NCBI GenBank assembly: GCA_037953625.1
Contig: CM075653.1
Location: forward strand, 98,497,639 to 98,561,638
DNA: 64,000 nt
From: Crotalaria pallida
Lineage: Eukaryota; Streptophyta; Magnoliopsida; Fabales; Fabaceae
Reading direction: 5' to 3'
In this document: positions 58,481 through 64,000 of the stretch, piece by piece
How the letters are laid out: each line of letters opens with the position of its first letter
How positions within the stretch are numbered: the first letter of the stretch is position 1
Notes under the pieces: model-generated
What the model saw: the letters and a program-made list of their open reading frames with translations, nothing else
What the model was told of the DNA's origin: nothing
Databases searched by the model: none
Program-made: the position numbers and the translations under genes

Positions 58481-58696
58481 ATCGATTACTCTGAAGGGGA
58501 TAATCGATTATTAGGCCTCTGATGAAAATACTTAAATGTTGCAGCATTGATAATCGATTAACTCATGGAATTAATCGATTATTTTGTGAAATAATCGATT
58601 ACTACAAGTGATGTAATCGATTATCTGCCCTCTGTCATAAACACTAAGAAATGTTGCATCAAAGAGGTAATCGATTACCTCTGGGAAGTAATCGAT
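58481..58696. repeat. Array of 8 ATCGAT palindromes in the solo LTR
   Basis: Starts at 58481, 58503, 58553, 58574, 58594, 58616, 58670 and 58691, typically within TAATCGATTA. Neighbouring distances include 22, 21, 20, 22 and 21 bp. Confidence 0.95.
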
Positions 58697-60084
58697 TACT
58701 TTTAGTCAGATCTGATTAAAAACGCGTTTTCCCTTCATTTCACTCGATAGTCTCTCTCTCCTCACCCACGATCTTCTTCTCCTTCTCTCTCTACCTCCAT
58801 AGCTTCTTCTATCCTAAACCATGGCAAACCTCCACAAATCCACCATAAATCACCAAATCAAAACCATAAAACATCTCCAAATCACTTTTTAATGATTTCC
58901 CCTCTCTCAAATCTCATGATTTCTCCCTCTTTCTCATGAAACCCCAACTCTCTCTCTTTCTCTCTCCTCCCATACGACTCCACCCTCCTCTCTTCAAGGT
59001 GATGATGTGCCTTCTTCCTCCTCCCACCAAATCCATGTGATACCTTGTCCTCTTCAACCCCTAAGGTTTGGTTTTCAACCATCACCAAGCATCACCTTTC
59101 CTTCTTCCTCCCCAAATTCGGTTTTCTCTCTCCTCTACACAAAACCACCATCAACCACCATACACCACCCAAATCCTCCATTCCCAAACCTTCACCCATG
59201 AGGTTCCTCATCTCCCTCATGATCTAATCTTTACCTCCTCCCTTGGTGACTCTTTCTCAAATTCGTGGCTCCCTCTCTCTCTCTCCTAGGGCTCCTTTCT
59301 CTCTCCTCCAATAAGGCTCAAGTGGAATTTGGGCTTAAGAAGTTGGAATCAAGGTAGATTCAAGGTCCCTAGAGCTTTGTGTGGACTCTCTCCCTCCCTA
59401 AGGTAAGGGGTTTCATTACCAGCTCTTAAGGGGTGTATTTCTGGGTAGTTATATCTATCGCTAGGACCGGGGGAAATGTTGATGGCTAATGAACCTTAGA
59501 GTAATCCGCTAATAACAAAGAAAGATAGATGGAGTAAATAAGGAAAACAAATAGTGATGGATAAAAGTGAAAGTAACAGAATAACTAATTAATTAGAGTG
59601 GTGGGGTGTGGCAAAAGAATAGACATGGTAAATAGGGAAATAAATTGGAAAATGAACGAATGAGAGTAAGGAGAATTCAGTGAGACCACCGAGTAGAATA
59701 GAATCAAGGATATACTAATAGGATATAATAAGGAAGGTAATTAGGAAGAAAGTTAGATAAAGAAGAGTTAGAGCAAATAGCAATAAAATAAACGGAATAA
59801 CAAGCAAGAAATAAATGAATAGAAATTATAAGGAAGAGGAGAAGAAAAAGAAAAGGGTACACAACTGAGAGTTAGTATGAGAGTAATTAGTAACGAAAAG
59901 TACTTAAGTATAGGATGGCAAGGAAATAATAATAAGTCGTTAAGGGAAGGAGTGAGCGAAATGAGACGATAATAGAGGATGATGAAGGGTAAGGAAATTA
60001 AAAGTATGAGATAGAATTAAGGAACTAAAAGTAAAGGGATAAGACTAATGCGATAATAAAGAGATAATAAAAATGGTAAATGTC

Positions 60085-60469
60085 GCAGGTGGTTGTATTG
60101 ACCCTGTGGCACGGCGCAGGTGGTTGTATTGACCCTGTGGCCTAATGGAAATGGTAAATGTCGCAGGTGGTTGTATTGACCCTGTGGCCTAATGGAAATG
60201 GTAAATGTCGCAGGTGGTTGTATTGACCCTGTGGCACGGCGCAGGTGGTTGTATTGACCCTGTGGCCTAATGGAAATGGTAAATGTCGCAGGTGGTTGTG
60301 TTGACCCTGTGGCACGGCGCAGGTGGTTGTATTGACCCTGTGGCCTAATGGAAATGGTAAATGTCGCAGGTGGTTGTATTGACCCTGTGGCACGGCGCAG
60401 GTGGTTGTATTGACCCTGTGGCCTAATGGAAATGGTAAATGTCGCAGGTGGTTGTATTGACCCTGTGGC
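60085..60469. repeat. Minisatellite: 10 copies of a 26-bp core in a 78-bp higher-order pattern
   Basis: The core GCAGGTGGTTGTATTGACCC plus TGTGGC starts at 60085, 60116, 60163, 60210, 60241, 60288, 60319, 60366, 60397 and 60444. The spacing alternates between 31 bp (short ACGGC link) and 47 bp (longer CTAATGGAAATGGTAAATGTC-type link); 31 plus 47 gives 78 bp. Copies are almost identical, so the expansion is recent. An antisense open frame of 125 codons (60142-60519) is a by-product, since 78 is divisible by three. Confidence 0.95.
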
Positions 60470-60506
60470 CAGATATGCAGATCACTGTCTATGGTTGCAT
60501 ATACAG

Positions 60507-61401
60507 TAGGGGTGAGCATGACCCGGCCCTACCCGGAGACCCGTCCCAACCCGTCGGATTCGGGTCGGGTCGAACCCGTCTTCGCTCATTCAAAGGGACA
60601 AACTCGAGTGAGAAAAGGACAGACCCGGTCCTACTAAGGACGGGTTCGGGTTCATGCCCGGGTCACCCGACCCGGCCCGGACTTATAATTAATTAATTAA
60701 ATATATATATATCAATTATAATTATTATTCTTATTTCTAAAAACTAAAACATAAATAAAAAATATTAAACACTAAAACTAAAAGTAACTACATACTACAG
60801 TGTGTGTGAGACACAGACATATTGTGGCATATGTAGGTTTGATTTTTCCTTTCTGCAGATGTGGTTGATGTTTCTTATGACTTGGTATCTTTGTTGTTTT
60901 CTAAAAAAAAAGGACTTTTTTGTTTTGAAATGATGATGGAAATCTGAAGTTATAGATGCCTTGTGAATAAAGAAGGTTCCATTTGTTATACACGAGTTCC
61001 TTATACTTATTGGAAAAGGATGAGCGAAATATGCATGGTACAGGATTAACAAAGGCGAATTCTTCTCTTCTGTGAATAACGAATTATAGAATTATACTTT
61101 GTTGTTGTTGAATGAATTATATTAGTATTAGTATATTTCTCGTGGTTAGTTATAGAATTCTAGAAAGATTATGCAAATTTCAAAATTTGAATGGTGTGAA
61201 ATTTTTTTTAATATTATTCATTCGTGTCCCGGGTGAACCCAGACCCGTCCCTATTTTGGACCCGTCCTATTTTGGACTCGTCCTTACCTTGTCCCTCTCT
61301 AATTAGGGACGGGTTCGGGTTGAAAATTTGACCCGTGCAACATTTCGAGACGGGTAAGGGTCAAGCCCAACCCGTCCCAACCCGTCCCATGCTCACCCCT
61401 A
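60507..61401. mobile_element. hAT-type MITE with perfect 14-bp TIRs
   Basis: 895 bp, starting TAGGGGTGAGCATG and ending CATGCTCACCCCTA, flanked by the perfect 8-bp duplication ATATACAG (60499-60506, 61402-61409). An 8-bp duplication with this kind of terminus is diagnostic for the hAT superfamily. Both subterminal parts are rich in GACCCG / CGGGTC repeats, and the middle is AT-rich and non-coding. Confidence 0.95.
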
Positions 61402-62399
61402 ATATACAGCGTTTGCAGATCACGGTTTGTGGTTGCAAACACGGTGTGTAGATCTCTGATTGAGGTTACACATAATGGAAACGAATAAGGAATTAAAGGG
61501 AATGAATAATGGTCAAGATAATGGAAAAGATTTAAGAAAGGAAAAAGGGATAATAGAAATGGATAGGGACATGTTATATATATTAATGGAAAAGGGTAAT
61601 GAAAATGGTAAGGGACAGGAAAAGGGAATAATAGAATGGGCATGGGAAAAGTGAAATAAGAAGGTGAATGATGGAAATGCTATAGGAACTAGAGGAAATA
61701 AATAAGGGGAATAACTAGGAAAATGCTAAGCATAAACGAATAATGGAAAACGGATAAAGGATGGAAATAAGAGGATGGGAAAGGAAGAAAAAGAAATAGG
61801 TTGGATGGAAAAAGGGTGAATAGAGAAATTAGGGTGATTAGGATAAAGGAGTAAAAAGGATAGAGCGAAAGTAATGAGGAAAAGATGAACATGAATTAAG
61901 TAGTATAGCATAGGTTTGAATGGTCTTGGTGTGTCGTATATATCTTCTTAGAAATCTCCTTTTTAAGTTCTGTGTGATGCTTCCCCTGTATGGTTAATAT
62001 TTTTCAGGTACACAAGTGGAGCATACACCAGTGCTGGTCGAGCAGGATTTTAAGTTCCACTACGTGGAATGTATTTTACATATTTTGAGTGGATAATCAC
62101 TTTTTGTAAACTTTAATATGAATTAGTAGCTTGCCCCGCAACTTGTATTATTTGGGCATTAGGATCTGTTATAACTATTAAATTGTTGTTGTTTATATTT
62201 ATAAACAATTCTGGACTGACAGGTTTTTAGAAGAAAATTTTTGGGAAGTCCGGAAAACAGAGGAAACTCTGCCGGATTTTTGTAAAACCTTTTAAAAGAA
62301 TTTATGTGTTAAAAAGAAATTTTCAAACTCCGAATTTTAATAAAACCTAAAAATTACTATAAAAGTGAGAGTGTTACAGATCACCTACACATAGCTCTG

Positions 62400-62580
62400 T
62401 CAGCTTTGTTTAGCAACGACATCTCTTATGCAATGACATGAGTCGTTGCTGAAAACCGTTCTTTATAACAACGATGAAAGTCGTTGCTATACCCTTTTGC
62501 AACGTCTTTACCAGCAACGACCCATGTCGTTGCAAAAAATATTTTTAGCAACGACTTTTGTCGTTGCAATAAAGGGTTTT
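62400..62580. repeat. Right subterminal repeats of the CACTA (second part)
   Basis: At least eight GCAACGAC / GTCGTTGC motifs, some altered by one base, before the terminal GTTTTTCTTGTAGTG. Confidence 0.9.
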
Positions 62581-63096
62581 TCTTGTAGTGTAGGTTCCTG
62601 ATTTTGTAAAAAGTTTATTACATTGGTCCCTGACTCTAACATTTGTCAAGGGACTTTCACTTCCTAGCCTTCACCATTGATTTAAATACCTTAATGTCAT
62701 TCAAGTGAATCCCAAACTTTCATTTTGAAATAATCCTTAGCCTCAGGACACTTCATATTAGGATAGTTAAGGAGCTTGTCAATCATCCTTAACCTAAAAC
62801 AGTTGTGTGTTATTGAATGTCTTGACTTAAAAACTATTTGTTTGTTTTTTGTATGCACATTATATCAACCAGGGGCAATTATCATGTATGCACTTTGCCC
62901 TTACTATAACTTTATCATTTTTCACCCACTCCACTGACACGTCATCTTTCTATTAACGTCCCTTGGCGGATGTTAGAGTCAGGGATTAACGTAAAAGACT
63001 TTTTACAAAGTCCGGGACATAAAAGAAATTTTGCTAATTCTAAGGATTAAAGTGAAAGTCCAGTGCAAATTGAGATACTAAAGTGATAGTTTACTT

Positions 63097-63840
63097 AAAA
63101 AAACCAATATCAATCCTCCCGTGAATTGCACGAACTTTGTACTTATTCTTTAGGGAAATGCTATTTATACCCTTAAAATTGTTACTTACACTCACTTTGT
63201 ATAATTTTTTACATCAACTTTTCAATATTACCCTTATCCTACTACTCACAGCCATTCATCTTTTATCTACACCCATAATCCTAAAAACTTATACTCATCA
63301 ATACTCACATCCTATATATTACTACTTATATCCACCTTCTTCTACATAAAAACCTTGTTCACCCAAAACTTTTCTCTTTTATGTGATGTGATGCGGCACA
63401 TGGTTGTGTTGACATATGTTCATATTGAAACTAATATTGGACGCCTTGTCCCGTCTATAGTATTAAAAGAAAAAGAAAAAAAAACCAATATTGATCCTCC
63501 CTTGCAATTCACGGGCTTGGTACACTAAAAATTGCTACGGGTGAAGCAAGCGCAGAGCCACCGTGAGAAATTGTAATTCTCTAAAGAGCAAGGTAAGAAG
63601 GAAGAAACAAAGAACGATTTTACTGTCCCCTCTTTCTTTCCAGTGGACCAGTCCACTTGTTTTTTCAACCCATAATAGTAAGTTACATCTGAGTATAAAT
63701 GCACAATAAATGTTAAAGGAGTTAAAAGCACAAATTCCAAAAAATATGTCAATGAATCGGTATTAAATACTCCTTCTGTCCCTTGATATAAGTCACTTTT
63801 ACCTAATTTACGCAGATTAAGAAAAGTAATTATTACTCTC
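63097..63840. other. AT-rich flank with direct repeats; truncated Stowaway-like end
   Basis: AAACCAATAT..ATCCTCCC occurs at about 63102 and 63484. The block 63370-63475 repeats 45536-45640. At about 63770 a CTCCTTCTGTCCCTTGATAT word resembles a Stowaway terminus, but the partner end is missing. An open frame on the minus strand (63525-63869) has no recognisable motif. Confidence 0.5.
63370..63475 (+). repeat. Right copy of the direct repeat flanking the nested stack
   Basis: See 45536-45640. This copy has extra bases (GATGTGATGCGGCAC) and a TCTATAGTATTAAAAG variant. Confidence 0.8.
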
Positions 63841-64000
63841 TGTTGATGCCTCAATATTTGGTAGCCCAAATATTAAGGCCCAAATCATATAAGGGCCCAT
63901 AAGTTGTCAAACAAAAAATAAAGTATTGGGATACTGAGAAGGGCGCGCCAACCCCAGGAATTGCCCAAGGCGACACATGCCCAAGGCGACGGTTACCAAG
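63841..64000 (+). mobile_element. Possible start of an LTR, cut by the window end
   Basis: The sequence changes character at TGTTGATGCCTCAATATTTG, with TG as an LTR start, abutting the truncated Stowaway-like piece. It contains GCCCAAGGCGACACATGC-type repeats. Without the other end this stays tentative. Confidence 0.3.

Larger units (their letters stand above)
58336..62378 (+). mobile_element. Solo LTR, 4.04 kb, of a long-LTR Ty3/gypsy-like element
   Basis: It begins TGTAACATCCCC and ends GAGTGTTACA, with the perfect 5-bp duplication GATCA on both sides (58331-58335, 62379-62383). No internal region or second LTR remains. It includes an ATCGAT array (58481-58696), a minisatellite (60085-60469), a hAT MITE (60507-61401), and a possible intron from GTAAGG at 59403 to TTTTTCAG at 62007. 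The start and end resemble the solo LTR at 5822, suggesting the same broad lineage. Confidence 0.9.
45731..62590. mobile_element. CACTA (En/Spm) transposon, non-autonomous, carrying host gene exons
   Basis: It starts CACTACAAAAAAAAAGC and ends GGGTTTTTCTTGTAGTG, inverted CACTACAA ends, with the 3-bp duplication TAG at 45728-45730 and 62591-62593. Subterminal zones (45745-45990; 58257-58335 with 62400-62580) are packed with GCAACGAC / GTCGTTGC motifs in both orientations, as is usual for transposase binding in this superfamily. No transposase (TNPD/TNPA-like) was recognised. Two later insertions, at 49946-55965 and 58336-62378, account for about 10 kb, leaving about 6.8 kb of CACTA. It carries exons of a tryptophanyl-tRNA synthetase gene, i.e. 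it behaves like a Pack-CACTA. Confidence 0.92.
45648..63096. mobile_element. Foldback element split by a CACTA transposon
   Basis: Left arm 45648-45730 resumes at 62591 after the CACTA element and continues to about 62660. It is complementary to 62950-63096. Matching words include AATTTGCATTGGACTTTCAC (left) against GTGAAAGTCCAGTGCAAATT (right), and GTCCCTGACTCTAAC against GTTAGAGTCAGGGATTAAC. Without the CACTA and its duplicated TAG, the element would be close to 590 bp. No coding capacity. Confidence 0.85.

Noticed and set aside
60142..60519. Repeat protein of 125 codons on the minus strand
   Set aside because: It is a translation of the minisatellite; the 78-bp repeat keeps any frame open.

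Overview
The window is plant nuclear DNA, probably from a dicot and most likely a papilionoid legume. It is AT-rich, introns have plant-type GT..AG borders, and almost all of it is nested transposable elements. The legume call rests on the close resemblance of the one intact gene (a CYP704-type cytochrome P450) to what I know of legume CYP704 proteins; the species cannot be fixed from the sequence alone.

Only one gene looks intact: a six-exon CYP704-like P450 (10260-14718, +). A single-copy F-box gene (18545-19734, +) has two one-base frameshifts in short homopolymer runs and is called a pseudogene, or possibly a gene with sequence errors. Everything else I can name is mobile DNA or host gene fragments carried by it.

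Layout. 1-1910: AT-rich DNA with one SINE. 1911-10030: two related Helitrons placed tail to head; the first carries ATG8-like exon pieces, the second an LSM4-like exon, a 2.7 kb solo LTR and a SINE. 10030-14718: the P450, whose presumed TATA box starts a few bases after the Helitron end; its last intron holds a Stowaway MITE. 14719-18540: a hAT transposase remnant, a foldback element and a second intact SINE insertion. 18545-19734: F-box. 21522-27977: a decayed Ty3/gypsy element on the minus strand. 28157-28745: a third Helitron end, interrupted by a Tekay-type Ty3/gypsy chromovirus with 3.57 kb LTRs (28746-40477). 41698-44250: a second, 5'-truncated gypsy lineage. 45648-63096: a deep nest. 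A foldback element was split by a CACTA transposon (45731-62590, TSD TAG) that carries exons of an organelle-type tryptophanyl-tRNA synthetase. The CACTA was in turn hit by a GAG-only LTR element (49946-55965, TSD CACTA) inside the captured gene, and by a long solo LTR (58336-62378, TSD GATCA) that contains a hAT MITE (60507-61401, TSD ATATACAG). The window ends in what may be the start of another LTR.

The most unusual signal is shared by LTRs of different families: arrays of short self-complementary motifs with a TCGA core (CTCGAG in the Tekay pair, ATCGAT in the GAG-only element and in the solo LTR), often spaced 20-22 bp, about two helical turns. A second shared property of the long LTRs is a possible LTR-internal intron of about 1.47 kb, which in the Tekay element ends 3 bases before a 156-codon ORF. 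No tRNA, rRNA or CRISPR was seen.
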